Numbered from the stretch's first letter, positions 1 through 9,738 are shown. The stretch: 64,000 nt of DNA from Arsenicibacter sp965247375 (GCA_965247375.1 CBDFHU010000034.1:1-64000), one strand, 5' to 3'. Numbers and translations: made by a program. The notes: generated by a model from the sequence alone, not told the origin.

Positions 1-2818
1 AACAATGGCGGGTTCGGCGACTGTAGTCAGCAGTACGGCTGTGCTTTCGGTCATGGAACCCAGTGTCAATACCGCCGTGGCGGGAGTGACGTTCAGTCAG
101 AGTTTCTCTGTCTCTGGCGGAGGCGTTCCTCCTTCATTTTCGCTGGCTCAGGGAGCCCTCCCGGTCGGCCTGACCCTCAGTGAGGCCGGCCAAATCACCG
201 GTATACCAACCCAGAGCGGTGTATTTGCGATAACTGCCCTGGCGACTGTAGCTACCGGTTGCTCTGCCCTGAGTACGTACACGCTGACGGTCAACTGCCC
301 GAGCCTGACGGTGAATACGCCGACCGTAGCCACGGCTACAGCTGGTATAAACACACAGGGGGCCTTCATCTGGTACCTGACCGGCTCGAGCACGTATTCG
401 TTTACCTTTGGCGGGCTACCTCCGGGCTTGTCGGTCATTACCTCTAACCCGAACTACCGCGTAATCGGCGGGACGGCGACGCAGGCGGGAGTGTTTCCGG
501 TGAGTCTGACGTTGACCGATCAATACGGTTGTACCTTTATCGAACCACCGTTTAACCTGACGGTCAACTGCCCGAGCCTGACGGTGAATACGCCGACCGT
601 AGCCACGGCTACAGCTGGTATAAACACACAGGGGGCCTTCATCTGGTACCTGACCGGAGCGGGCACGTATTCGTTTACCTTTGGCGGGCTACCTCCGGGC
701 TTGTCGGTCATTACTTCTAACCCGAACTACCGCGTAATCGGCGGGACGGCGACGCAGGCGGGAGTGTTTCCGGTGAGCCTGACACTGGTTAATCAATATG
801 GCTGTACCTTTATCGAACCGCCGTTTAACCTGACGGTCAACTGCCCGAGCCTGACGGTGAATACGCCGACGGTATCCACAGCTACAGCTGGTATAAACAC
901 ACAGGGGGCCTTCATCTGGTACCTGACCGGCTCGAGCACGTATTCGTTTACCTTTGGCGGGCTACCTCCGGGCTTGTCGGTCATTACTTCTAACCCGAAC
1001 TACCGCGTAATCGGCGGGACGGCGACGCAGACGGGGGTGTTTCCGGTGAGCCTGACACTGGTTAATCAATATGGTTGTACCTTTATCGAACCACCGTTTA
1101 ACCTGACGGTCAACTGCCCTTCGATGGGCATAAGTACTACCGCTAATCCAGCCACCTGCGGACCAACCGGTACTATCAGCTTTACAACCACGCTGCCGTC
1201 CGGCACGTATTCGCTTAGTTACTCAGGGGTGGGCAGTCCTCAACAAGTTGTGGTCAGCAACGGATCGTTTGGTCTGTTTAACCTGCCAGCCGGCACGTAC
1301 AGCAGCTTCTCGCTGGTTCAGCCAAACACGGGATGTCTGTTACAAGTTAATTCATCCGTTACACTGACCAATCCGGAGGCTCCCGTTCCGGTGCTGACTG
1401 CGGGTAACGGCGGGATGCTGAGCTGTGCTAATACCAGCCTGACACTGACCGCTTCCGGCGGTAGCTCCTATACAGTTTGCCCGTTCGGGGGGCGGAGGGA
1501 TCATCACGCAGAACATCAATGCAGGTACCGCCGTAGTAAATATGAGCGGAACCTATTCCGTTACGGTTGCCAGTTCAGCAGGCTGTACCAGTCAGACGAC
1601 AATTACCATCGGCACGGATAATACCTTACCAACGGTGAGCATCGCGCCAACGTCCGGCACATTGACCTGTTCTGTGACAACGCTTACGCTCACCGCTACC
1701 AGCTCGGTCAGCGCCAATACGGTGGAGTACCGGTGCCACAACGGCCTCTATTACCATCAATGCCGCTAATACTTATTCAATAACCGCTACGGGTGGTAAC
1801 GGGTGCACCGCTACTACCGACGTTACCATTGGCAGTAATACGGCTCCGCCGTCACTTAGTATTACCCCATCTTCAGTTACATTGACCTGTGGGAGCCCGT
1901 CGGCAATATTATCCGTCGTCGGCACCGGTGATGTTCGCTGGTCGACGGGAGCTGTTTCGAATACGGTCAGCGTGGCCACGGCCGGTACATATTCGGTGAC
2001 ACTGACGGGCAGTAATGGTTGCATCAGTGTGTCCTCTGCCACTGTCGTGAGTGGCACGGTAACTCCTTCACTGAGTATCAATCCGTCGGCTGCCTATATC
2101 AGCTGTGCCAGTCCGGTGGTTAGTTTGTCAGCCATTGGCAGCGGTACTGTCCGTTGGTCGACAAATGAAACGACTCCGGTTATATCAGTATCGGTTGTAG
2201 GGCCTTATTCGGTAACGCTGGTTGACGGAGCGTGTTCGGCGGTAGTCGGTACAGTTGTTTCGTTCTCCCAATTAGGTGCTGTTACGATAACGTCTGGGGG
2301 GAATTTAGGCTGCGGAGTGACAACCACAACCATCAGAGTCGCCTCATCGGGAGCAGCCAGCTTTACCCCTGCTGGGGCCTGCCGGGTATACACAGACCAA
2401 TAGTACGGGCATCTTCAGCGTAAGCGCAGGGGGCAGCTATACGGGCCTTGCCGGTCAGGCGGGCTGTGTAGAATCAAACACGGTGGTAGTGACCGAAGGC
2501 GGTGTGCAGCCTACCATCAGCACTGTACAGGCATTGGGTATGCTTGGCGCCGGCAGTTGTTCGGTAGCTGTACAAGCAACGGGCTACGGCGACCGGTATG
2601 TACTGACGGGCCCTGGTGGGTATGTCTTTTCGGTAGTATTCCGGACGGCAGGGAATCATTCGGTCAGCTTCCCGATGGTGGTTAAACCAGGAATGTATAC
2701 CCTGACGGTATACAGCGGTAATTGTGTCGTAAGCCGCACAGTGACCGTGTCCGGGAACAGCATGTCCGTAACATGTAGGGGCGGCCCCACGTGGCCGCCC
2801 TTTACCCAAATGAAATGA
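1..2818 (+). pseudogene. Repetitive He_PIG/Ig-like surface protein, 5' end outside window, three frameshifts
   Basis: As written the reading frame is broken three times: frame 2 to about 1472, frame 3 to about 1722, frame 1 to about 2376, then frame 2 to the stop at 2818. Each break is a +1 shift, and removing one base at each point gives about 936 continuous codons from position 5. No signal peptide is visible and the window begins here, so the true start is probably upstream. Residues 20-97 resemble the He_PIG putative Ig domain (motif LPVGLTLSEAGQITGIPTQSG). Three 91-residue repeats follow, then several short Ig-like modules with TLTC...WSTG...GTYSVT signatures. The C-terminus (nt 2549-2755) carries the TGPGGYVFSVVFR module also found in three other genes of this window. 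A surface adhesin-like role is inference. It may be intact in the organism if the shifts are sequencing errors. Confidence 0.75.
296..1114 (+). repeat. Three tandem 273-bp coding repeats (91 aa each)
   Basis: Units lie at 296-568, 569-841 and 842-1114. Each begins with the codons for CPSLTVNTPTV and ends at NLTVN. Differences between units are few and scattered: SSTY versus AGTY, TDQY versus VNQY, ATATA versus STATA. Very high nucleotide identity, including silent positions, points to recent duplication or gene conversion rather than ancient domain repetition. Such arrays are prone to copy-number change and to misassembly. Confidence 0.97.
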
Positions 2819-2854
2819 TAACCCACATAGCCGCCCGATACCAACGCCGACCGG

Positions 2855-3311
2855 TCAGGATTTCATCGCCGGTAAATTATACCAATACAAACCGGCGAAA
2901 ATGACGCTGAAAAACGCACCGAAAGACGAATTCAGTGCTGAAAAACCGCCGAACAGCACGGGCAGAATCAAGCCCGCAGCCACGCCGGCCAGATAGACAT
3001 AAAAACCAATCCGCCGGAGCCGGAACATCAGAAAAGCCCCTGCCAGACAGAGAATATTATAAATTAATCCGGCAACAGCCAGTGGCTGAAATTTCGGCAG
3101 GGTCGGCAGGCATCGGCGCATCACCCGACGCACGGTCTTCAAAATATTGTTTTTTCTCCTGTTCGGTATCATCGGGCGTCAGTTTCCGGTCAACACGGGT
3201 TGTATTGGCGACTTCGCGGGTATGCGTAAGTGCTACGATGCTGTCAATAAGGCCAATGCCACCGCCTAAAAATGACAGGACGCATAATAAAGTAAGAAAT
3301 TGTGGGCGCAT
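2855..3311 (-). pseudogene. Small membrane protein, about 151 aa, split by one frameshift
   Basis: Read on the minus strand from ATG at 3311, the N-terminal part (MRPQFLTLLCVLSFLGGG) carries a hydrophobic segment and then a charged linker rich in E, K and D. It shifts frame near 3089-3094 (an AAATTT run) and would otherwise stop at 3057. The other frame continues with PLAVAGLIYNILCLAGAF and two or three further hydrophobic segments to the stop at 2855. Removing one base joins them into a plausible four-helix inner-membrane protein ending WYNLPAMKS. I do not recognise a characterised family. The separate shorter frames at 2855-3172 and 3057-3311 are halves of this one gene. Confidence 0.65.
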
Positions 3312-3436
3312 AAAACGGAGATCAGTTCAGTTTGCCGCTGGCTTAAATAACCGGTCCTTCCGGCCGTGTACTATTTGAAACCTTATCTTTACGGCATAGT
3401 TTTACCACAAAACAAACCAAAAAGTTTTATTTCTGC

Positions 3437-3733
3437 ATGACTTTACAAGAACTAACCGAACAGATCACAAACCGCGTAGCGAATGCGGATAGTATTGATG
3501 CGACCATTAAAGTGGTTACCGATCAGGGTGTTATCTATATCGATGGCAAACAGTCACCGGTTACAGTATCCAATGAAGATCAGCCGGCCGATTGCGAACT
3601 GCACGTGTCGGTGTCGAACCTGGTCAAAATGGGAACCGGTGATCTGAACCCGATGATGGCCGTGATGACGGGCAAACTCAAAGTCAAAGGCGATATGGGC
3701 GTAGCCATGAAAATGGGCCAGATTATGGGATAA
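3437..3733 (+). CDS. SCP2 sterol-binding domain protein
   Basis: This 98-residue protein consists almost entirely of an SCP2-like fold: an early helix (LQELTEQITNRV), beta strands containing GVIYIDGK and CELHVSVSNLVKM, and the typical C-terminal region MAVMTGKLKVKGDMGVAMKMG, where the GKLKVKGD turn is the family signature. SCP2 domains bind lipids or other hydrophobic ligands; stand-alone bacterial versions are poorly characterised. It has no signal peptide, so it should be cytoplasmic. It stands alone on the plus strand, with a convergent hairpin-forming repeat downstream. Confidence 0.88.
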   Translation: MTLQELTEQITNRVANADSIDATIKVVTDQGVIYIDGKQSPVTVSNEDQPADCELHVSVSNLVKMGTGDLNPMMAVMTGKLKVKGDMGVAMKMGQIMG

Positions 3734-3752
3734 CGCGCGCCTGTGCGCGGTG

Positions 3753-3895
3753 AAAGAGCGAGAGAGTGAAAGAGCGGGCCGCTCCTGGGGTGAATAGTGG
3801 TATTTAAGAAAAAAAATCAGAATATTGATACGCTGGTTTTGCACCGACAGAGGTGTTTTATAACGCTCTTTATCCCTTTCACTCTTTCGCTCTTT
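3753..3895. repeat. Inverted repeat of an AAAGAGCGAAAGAGTGAAA element
   Basis: The left arm 3753-3772 and right arm 3876-3895 are reverse complements with one mismatch, about 100 bases apart. The right arm read on the minus strand is the same 19-mer found at 32350-32368. The pair lies between the SCP2 gene and the start of the oxidoreductase at 3900. It could form a long stem in the message, but the wide loop makes a simple terminator unlikely. Confidence 0.8.
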
Positions 3896-3899
3896 GTTT

Positions 3900-5334
3900 A
3901 TGTCAAAAAACACACGACGTGACTTTTTAAAGACCGGCGCTCTGGCGGCGTCGACGCTGGCTGCGGGCAGTTTTTCTATTGTACCCCGGCATGTGCTCGG
4001 AAAAGGGTATGTGGCTCCTTCCGACAAACTGAATATTGCTGCCGTAGGCTGTGGCGGTAAGGCGGATTATAATATCCAGCAAGCCTACAACAATGGCTCT
4101 GATAAATTTTGTGGCGCTTTGTGATGTCGACGACCGGCAGTCAAAAAAGTACCGCGCCAAATTCCCCAACGCTCCGTATTTTAAAGATTACCGCCAGATG
4201 TTTGATCAGGCCGGGAAGACTTTTGATGCCGTAATCGTATCAACACCCGACCACATGCACGCCCCCATTGCGATGGCGGCCATGCAGCTGGGTAAGCACG
4301 TATACGTTGAAAAACCACTGACCCACGACATTTATGAAGCCCGGATGCTGACCGAAGCGGCCCGTAAATACCGGGTAGTGACCCAGATGGGCAATCAGGG
4401 CAGCAGCGGCGATGCGACCCGGATTATCGAAACCGCTATTCAGAGCGGCGTAATCGGTCCGGTACATACGGTATATTGCTGGACCAACCGGCCGGTATGG
4501 CCGCAGGGCGTTAAGTCGCCGAAGGACCGGGGCGAAACAATGGCGGTGCCGCCTGAGGTCGACTGGAATCTGTGGCTGGGCACCGCGCCGTTCCGTGGCT
4601 ACCACGAAGCCTACATGCCTTTCCGCTGGCGTGGTTACTGGGATTTCGGTACCGGCGCGCTCGGCGATATGGGTTGTCATTTCATGGATGTGCCGTTCCG
4701 GGCGCTGAAACTGAAGTATCCGACCTCGGTTGAATGCAGCGTCGGGTCGGTCTATGCCGACTTCTTCAAGGAAGCCTTTTTCGATGATGTTTGTCCGCCT
4801 TCGTCGGCTATTCACCTGACATTCCCATCAGACAATAAGAAGGTAAAGGAAATCAAGCTCTCGTGGTTTGATGGCGGTATCCGGCCCCAATTGCCTGACG
4901 AAGTGCAGTATAACGAGCTTTTCCGCTCGCAGGATGGCGGCATGCTGTTTATCGGTACAAAAGGGATGCTGGCCGGAAACCTCTTCGGCAACGACCCGAT
5001 TCTGCTGCCGAAAAACAAGTTTCTGGGTAAAGAACTGCCTGCCCCCCAAAAGCCGTTGGTCGACGGGAAAACCGAAGGGCACCAGCAGCAGTGGGTGAAG
5101 GCCTGCAAACAGGGCTACGGTGCCTATACCAGCTCCTCATTTGAGGAATCCGGACCACTTACCGAAACCGTGCTGATGGGTAATCTGGCAACCCGCAGCT
5201 ACATGTACCGCGACGGCAATAAATTCCCCGGTCGGGAGCGCCTGCTGTGGGATGGCGAAAACATGAAAATTACCAATTTCGATTATGCTAATCAGTTTGT
5301 GAAGCGGCAGTACAACGGTGGTTATACACTGTAA
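3900..5334 (+). pseudogene. Gfo/Idh/MocA-family oxidoreductase, Tat-exported, one frameshift
   Basis: Start ATG at 3900 gives a twin-arginine leader (SKNTRRDFLKTGALAAST). The NAD(P)-binding Rossmann part follows: NIAAVGCGGKADYN, then after the shift FVALCDVDDRQSKKY. The EKPLTHDIYEARML block is the family's conserved EKP motif. The C-terminal half matches the GFO_IDH_MocA C-terminal domain. A frameshift at the AAA run 4104-4106 puts a stop at 4122-4124; removing one A restores GSDNFVALCDVDD and a 477-residue protein of normal length. Members oxidise or reduce sugars and related polyols; the substrate cannot be told from sequence. It is monocistronic, followed by a strong hairpin at 5356-5403. 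It is probably functional if the extra A is a sequencing error. Confidence 0.88.
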
Positions 5335-5355
5335 ACCGGTTCATGATGACGGATA

Positions 5356-5403
5356 GACAAACATCAAAAAAGCAAGTGAGGACTCTATTTTTTGATGTTT
5401 GTC
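5356..5403. terminator. Hairpin terminator after the oxidoreductase
   Basis: Arms 5356-5371 and 5388-5403 are perfect 16-bp reverse complements, with an A6 tract in the left arm and a T6 tract in the right arm. The position 21 bases past the oxidoreductase stop fits an intrinsic terminator. Confidence 0.75.
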
Positions 5404-5474
5404 AAAATAGTAAGTGTGTTCATTAACGTGTGAATTGAATTGATGAATTTGCGCAAAAATGAACTTGTCTTACT

Positions 5475-6176
5475 ATGAAAAACTTTGTCAAAACTGATTA
5501 TGCTACCTGGTATAAATGTATCCTGCTGATAGTCGTTATACTGGCTGCTGGGACTACAAAGGCTACCAGTATGAACGGCTCCGGTACTGATCCGGTAGTA
5601 TCTGTTACAGCGATAGCCTCTCCGCTGGTAGTTACTGTAGGCGAGGTCGTTAACCTGTCTGCTGAAACCCCCGATGGACTCGAAGTAGAGTATTTATGGA
5701 CCGGACCGTCGGGTGTGATAATAGATCAACCGACATTTGCAGGGACATTCGCAACAATGACTTCACCCGGCATACAAACCTTTACCGTTTCAGTCGATGA
5801 TTTACAGGGAGGGACGGCCACTTCTACGGTTAGTGTTACCGTGTTAGTAGCGGAAGTTTGTCCTTCGTCCAAGGCCAGCAACCTGCAAACGGTCGGAACA
5901 TTGGGCGGCGACAAGTGTTCCATTCAGCTATCGGCGCTGGTGTCGGGGCGTCATTTCGAATTCACCGGTCCGAACGGGTATGTCCATAGTGTCATTTACC
6001 GGAATTGTCAGGAAAACGTTACCATTCTGGCTGAAAACGTAAAAGAGCCGGGAACCTATACGCTGAAGATTTACCGGGAAGAAGAGGCACCTGGTCCGAT
6101 ACCCGGCCGCCGTGCGGCAGGTGATGGTCAGTACTATACCATTGATGTCGGCGGTACGGCCTGCGGAACCCGCTGA
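5475..6176 (+). CDS. Secreted PKD-domain protein with shared C-terminal module
   Basis: The protein has 233 residues. A hydrophobic N-terminal segment around 14-28 (CILLIVVILAAGTTKA) is a likely signal peptide. Residues about 45-125 form a PKD-like domain (VGEVVNLSAETPDG ... YLWTGPSG ... GTATSTVSVTV). The rest, from CPSSKASNLQTV, is the C-terminal module FTGPNGYVHSVIYRNCQENVT ... GTYTLKIYREEE. Its coding DNA is almost identical to the end of the next gene. No T9SS C-terminal domain is visible. The function is unknown; an extracellular or surface location is inferred. Confidence 0.8.
   Translation: MKNFVKTDYATWYKCILLIVVILAAGTTKATSMNGSGTDPVVSVTAIASPLVVTVGEVVNLSAETPDGLEVEYLWTGPSGVIIDQPTFAGTFATMTSPGIQTFTVSVDDLQGGTATSTVSVTVLVAEVCPSSKASNLQTVGTLGGDKCSIQLSALVSGRHFEFTGPNGYVHSVIYRNCQENVTILAENVKEPGTYTLKIYREEEAPGPIPGRRAAGDGQYYTIDVGGTACGTR
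5869..6164 (+). repeat. 296-bp direct repeat, copy 1
   Basis: This stretch equals 6757-7052 at an offset of 888 bases, with one difference seen (C at 6104, T in the second copy). It covers the C-terminal module of two neighbouring genes whose 5' parts are unrelated, so only the module was duplicated or converted. Confidence 0.95.
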
Positions 6177-6188
6177 TTCGCCTTTGAC

Positions 6189-6245
6189 AACCAAAAGAGC
6201 GGTGTTGATGCCTTTGCGAAGCGCATCAACACCGCTCTTTTGGTT
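6189..6245. terminator. Long perfect hairpin between the paired secreted-protein genes
   Basis: Arms 6189-6211 and 6223-6245 form a perfect 23-bp stem (AACCAAAAGAGCGGTGTTGA core) with an 11-base loop, and the right arm contains a CTTTT run. It lies 12 bases past the stop of the upstream gene, so it is a terminator or a palindromic repeat acting as one. Confidence 0.85.
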
Positions 6246-6386
6246 TATGTTACCTACTGATTAATAGTCAAGTATAACATAAAGTAAAAATAGGATATTA
6301 TAATGGTTAATTTATGCAAATAAGGGTATGTGATTTTTTGTTTTATTTACAACAATAAATGTATGGTTACTTTTATTGAATACACT

Positions 6387-7064
6387 ATGCAAAACATTTT
6401 CAAAATCACAGGTATCTTTCTATTGCTTTTCTTGTCTGAACTGGCGTTTGCACAACGTAAACCTGTTACTGCTACCATAACAACCGGAACGGGAGAGCCT
6501 GTAACCAGTTATACTACCTGTACATCAACTTTGCTGACACTGGTAGCTGACTGTGACGGCGACAGGGCATCCTGGTCGGATCAAACCGGCGAAATTGAAT
6601 CGGCAAATGCGACTATTATCGTTCCGGTTACGGCCGGTGCTACCAACTATACCGTTGTATGTTATTACGAGGATGGTAATCGGTATGAGGGTGATCCTGC
6701 TAACTTTACAATTGTCGGTAGTAGTGATAGATGCCCGCAACCCTGCAATGTAACGCCCAAGGCCAGCAACCTGCAAACGGTCGGAACATTGGGCGGCGAC
6801 AAGTGTTCCATTCAGCTATCGGCGCTGGTGTCGGGGCGTCATTTCGAATTCACCGGTCCGAACGGGTATGTCCATAGTGTCATTTACCGGAATTGTCAGG
6901 AAAACGTTACCATTCTGGCTGAAAACGTAAAAGAGCCGGGAACCTATACGCTGAAGATTTACCGGGAAGAAGAGGCACCTGGTCCGATACCTGGCCGCCG
7001 TGCGGCAGGTGATGGTCAGTACTATACCATTGATGTCGGCGGTACGGCCTGCCCGAACCGCTAG
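6387..7064 (+). CDS. Small secreted protein with shared C-terminal module
   Basis: ATG at 6387 is chosen because it gives a clean signal peptide (MQNIFKITGIFLLLFLSELAFAQ); upstream in-frame starts add only 19 unlikely residues. The mature part has a short Ig-like domain (PVTSYTTCTSTLLTLVADCDG ... SWSDQTGEIES), then NVTPKASNLQTV and the same C-terminal module as the preceding gene. It is 225 residues long. The Ig-like half has no sequence in common with the PKD half of its neighbour. It is flanked by hairpins on both sides, so it is probably transcribed alone. The function is unknown. Confidence 0.8.
   Translation: MQNIFKITGIFLLLFLSELAFAQRKPVTATITTGTGEPVTSYTTCTSTLLTLVADCDGDRASWSDQTGEIESANATIIVPVTAGATNYTVVCYYEDGNRYEGDPANFTIVGSSDRCPQPCNVTPKASNLQTVGTLGGDKCSIQLSALVSGRHFEFTGPNGYVHSVIYRNCQENVTILAENVKEPGTYTLKIYREEEAPGPIPGRRAAGDGQYYTIDVGGTACPNR
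6757..7052 (+). repeat. 296-bp direct repeat, copy 2
   Basis: This is the second copy of the 5869-6164 sequence. It begins at the CCAAGGCCAGC shared start and ends at the shared CCTGC before the two stop codons diverge. Confidence 0.95.
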
Positions 7065-7081
7065 ATAACCGGTTGCCTGTC

Positions 7082-7120
7082 GAAAACCCGCCTCTGCAAT
7101 TCCTGCGGAGGCGGGTTTTC
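7082..7120. terminator. Intrinsic terminator
   Basis: Arms 7082-7094 (GAAAACCCGCCTC) and 7108-7120 (GAGGCGGGTTTTC) are perfect reverse complements around a 13-base loop, starting 18 bases after the stop of the secreted-protein gene. Confidence 0.9.
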
Positions 7121-7183
7121 CTGTTTTCTCAGCCAGAGGCCGGACGTTTAGTAAGTCGGCCGACAAGTGTGCGGAGAATCGCT

Positions 7184-7191
7184 TACCTTTG
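7184..7191 (+). promoter_or_regulatory. Candidate -7 box TACCTTTG before the glycosyltransferase
   Basis: TACCTTTG fits the Bacteroidota TAnnTTTG -7 element and sits just after a terminator and 22 bases before the preferred TTG start at 7214. No clear TTG -33 box is seen at the usual spacing, so the call is tentative. Confidence 0.4.
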
Positions 7192-7213
7192 CCACGGACA
7201 ATTACCATTCACT

Positions 7214-8182
7214 TTGGACAATACGCGAACCGCCCAATCGCCTACGATAAACGTTGTTATTCCGCTTTTTAACGACTGGGAGGCTGTCAGCCTGCTGCTT
7301 GAGCGCATCCGCCAGGTTGTAGACCTGTCTCTGCTGAATAAACTGGCTTTTCTGATTGTCGATGACTGCTCATCGACCGATTATACCGAATTACCCAAAG
7401 GCATCGGACAGTCGCTGTCGATCCTGCGGTTATACCGGAATGTCGGGCACCAGAAAGCCATTGCTATCGGGCTGTCGCATCTGGCCAGCCAGCCCGATCA
7501 GTTCCCGACGATTGTCATGGATTCCGACGGGGAGGATAAACCCGAAGACATCATGCGCCTTGTCGAGGCGTCGGAGCAGAAACCGAACCATGTCGTTTTT
7601 GCGCACCGCGCTAAACGGCATGAGAGTCTGACATTCAGGGTATTCTACGAGATATATAAAACCGTATTCCGGTTACTGACCGGTAAGGTAATCACGTTTG
7701 GCAACTACAGTCTGATTCCGGCCGCGCTGCTCCGGAAACTGGCACATGTGTCAGAAATCTGGAATAATTATCCGGGGGGCGTTATCCGCTCACGGCTTCC
7801 CTATACCGCAACGCCCATCGAACGTGGCCGGCGACTGGCGGGTACCTCCAAAATGAATTTTGTGTCCCTGCTGATGCACGGCCTGAGTGCGGTTTCGGTA
7901 CTGATGGACACCACGGCAGTGCGGATTCTGCTGTTCTGCGTGATTACATCCGGTATTTCGGCGGCAGGCATCGGGGTGGTGGTGTATCTGCGGTTCTTTG
8001 CCAATGCCTACGTCCCGGGCTGGGCCAGTTATCTGGTATTTTCCTTTTTTATCGTGATTCTCCAGGCGTTTCTGATTTCATTGTTGCTGGTGTTTATCGT
8101 GCTGACCTACCGCACGCAGATTCATTTTATTCCGGCCAAACAATACAGCGACTTCCTCGAGCGCGTCGAAAACGTGTACTGA
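7214..8182 (+). CDS. GT2-family glycosyltransferase with C-terminal membrane helices
   Basis: There is no ATG before the conserved core. TTG at 7214 gives 322 residues beginning MDNTRTAQSPTINVVIPLFN and lies just after a possible promoter; longer TTG starts back to 7073 run into the preceding terminator and are unlikely. The GT2 core is clear: VVIPLFNDWEAV, LIVDDCSSTD, YRNVGHQKAIAIGL and the DSDGEDKP metal/nucleotide site, then GRRLAGTSKMNF. Two hydrophobic segments end the protein, as in dolichyl-phosphate- or undecaprenyl-phosphate-sugar synthases of the DPM1/ArnC/GtrB type. It is followed after 13 bases by an MBOAT acyltransferase, suggesting joint work on a lipid-linked or surface glycan. 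Confidence 0.9.
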   Translation: MDNTRTAQSPTINVVIPLFNDWEAVSLLLERIRQVVDLSLLNKLAFLIVDDCSSTDYTELPKGIGQSLSILRLYRNVGHQKAIAIGLSHLASQPDQFPTIVMDSDGEDKPEDIMRLVEASEQKPNHVVFAHRAKRHESLTFRVFYEIYKTVFRLLTGKVITFGNYSLIPAALLRKLAHVSEIWNNYPGGVIRSRLPYTATPIERGRRLAGTSKMNFVSLLMHGLSAVSVLMDTTAVRILLFCVITSGISAAGIGVVVYLRFFANAYVPGWASYLVFSFFIVILQAFLISLLLVFIVLTYRTQIHFIPAKQYSDFLERVENVY

Positions 8183-8195
8183 CCGACTTCCAGCG

Positions 8196-9716
8196 ATGCT
8201 ATTTAATTCATTACAGTTTATTCTGTTTTTTATCGTTGTTACGCTGCTCTACTTCAGCCTGTCGCTGGGGTGGCGTTGGCGGTTATTGCTGGCGGCCAGT
8301 TGTTATTTCTACATGGTGTTCCAGCCGGCCTACATCCTGATACTGTTCGGCACCATCGTGATTGATTACGTTGCCGGGATCTGGATTGAACGAACGGGTG
8401 AGCCGGGAACCGGAAATAAAGCCCGTAAGTGGCTGCTGATTATCTCCCTGATTTCGAATGTGGGGATTCTGGCCTTTTTCAAATACCTTGGCTTTTTCGC
8501 CGAAAACGTGGCAGGGGCTTTTGATCTGTTTGGATTTTCGCAGCTGGCCGGGCAGGTGACGGCGCTGACCAACCGCATTTTTGTGGGCGTACTGCACCTG
8601 TTCGGAGAGAGCGGTATTTCGTCGTTTAAAGACAACATGAGCATTTTGCCCATTGGCCTGTCGTTCCACACGTTTCAGGCCATGAGCTATACAATTGAAG
8701 TGTATCGTGGCAACCAGAAGGCAGAGCGGCATTTCGGTATTTATGCCCTGTACGTGATGTTTTACCCGCAGCTGGTAGCAGGGCCTATCGAACGGCCGCA
8801 GAACGTGCTGCACCAGTTTCACACCTATTTTCCGTACAATGCCGAAAACGTAAAGGCGGGGTTGATGCAGATGGCGTTCGGTTTTTTCAAGAAGTGTGTA
8901 ATTGCCGACCGGCTGGTGCTGCTGGTTGATCCGGCGTTTAACCACCCCGGCGAATACAATGGCCTGACGCTGTTGCTGGCCACCTTCTTCTTCACGTTTC
9001 AGATTTACTGCGATTTCTCGGCCTATTCCGAAATTGCCATCGGGGCCGCGCGGGTGATGGGCTTTACGCTGATGGAAAACTTCCGGACGCCGTATATTTC
9101 GCGCTCCATTACCGAATTCTGGCGGCGATGGCATATTTCCCTGTCGACCTGGTTCCGTGATTATCTGTACATTCCGCTGGGGGGAAATCGCAAAGGCGAA
9201 GTACGCCGGAACCTGAACCAGCTGATCGTTTTTCTGGCCTCGGGGCTCTGGCACGGACCCAACTGGACATATGTGATCTGGGGCGGTTTACACGGCGCCT
9301 ATCAGGTAGGGGCAGGCCTGCGCGACAAGCATTTGCCGTGGTTCCGGCTGGCTGTTAATCCGGAGGCAGGGCCGGTGCAGCGCTCATTCCGCATGGGCCT
9401 GCACATGCTGCTGACCTTTGCGCTGGTCATGCTGACCTGGGTATTTTTCAGGGCAAAAAGCGTCAGCGATGCCATGCTGATTTTCCGCCGGATTGCCACG
9501 CTGTCGTTCAGCGATCCGCTTCAGACAACGCTGAACAATACCGAACTGCTGTTTAGTTTTCTCCTGATCGCGTTGCTGATGCTTAAAGAGCAGTTTTATC
9601 TCTTTATTCCGACCCGCAACACCCTGCGGTTTGTGCTGTTGCTAAGCCTGATTCTGTTTGTGACCTACCTCTTCGGCGTCTTTACGTCAAATCAGTTTAT
9701 TTATTTTCAGTTTTAA
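8196..9716 (+). CDS. MBOAT-family O-acyltransferase (AlgI/DltB-like)
   Basis: The protein is 506 residues and polytopic throughout. AlgI/DltB-type signatures are present: PIGLSFHTFQAMSYTIEVYRG, the QLVAGPIERP loop, FWRRWHISLSTWFRDYLYIPLGG with His313, and GLWHGPNWTYVIWGGLHG with the catalytic His353. Family members move acyl groups across the inner membrane onto extracytoplasmic polymers such as alginate or teichoic acid. The length matches AlgI-like proteins. It is probably co-transcribed with the upstream glycosyltransferase. The acceptor is unknown; no AlgJ-like or SGNH partner is seen nearby. Confidence 0.93.
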   Translation: MLFNSLQFILFFIVVTLLYFSLSLGWRWRLLLAASCYFYMVFQPAYILILFGTIVIDYVAGIWIERTGEPGTGNKARKWLLIISLISNVGILAFFKYLGFFAENVAGAFDLFGFSQLAGQVTALTNRIFVGVLHLFGESGISSFKDNMSILPIGLSFHTFQAMSYTIEVYRGNQKAERHFGIYALYVMFYPQLVAGPIERPQNVLHQFHTYFPYNAENVKAGLMQMAFGFFKKCVIADRLVLLVDPAFNHPGEYNGLTLLLATFFFTFQIYCDFSAYSEIAIGAARVMGFTLMENFRTPYISRSITEFWRRWHISLSTWFRDYLYIPLGGNRKGEVRRNLNQLIVFLASGLWHGPNWTYVIWGGLHGAYQVGAGLRDKHLPWFRLAVNPEAGPVQRSFRMGLHMLLTFALVMLTWVFFRAKSVSDAMLIFRRIATLSFSDPLQTTLNNTELLFSFLLIALLMLKEQFYLFIPTRNTLRFVLLLSLILFVTYLFGVFTSNQFIYFQF

Positions 9717-9738
9717 TGACTGACCTGCGTGAGTGCAC

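Noticed and set aside
520..984. Minus-strand frames at 520-711 and 793-984, inside the He_PIG repeats
   Set aside because: They are antisense copies of the tandem repeat and repeat with the same 273-base spacing, so they are shadows.
1472..2378. Programmed +1 frameshifting in the surface protein
   Set aside because: The shift sites share no slippery sequence, and identical +1 events occur in unrelated genes, so an error source is the simpler reading.
2474..2818. Two similar-length frames on opposite strands near 2474-2818
   Set aside because: The plus-strand one continues the surface protein and carries the shared module; the minus one has no domain or start support.
3750..3900. CRISPR-like spaced repeats near 3750
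   Set aside because: There are only two inverted copies, no direct repeats with regular spacers and no cas genes anywhere in the window.
8283..9254. Long minus-strand frame opposite the MBOAT gene
   Set aside because: Its protein is low-complexity and arginine/glutamine-rich, while the plus strand has clear MBOAT motifs.
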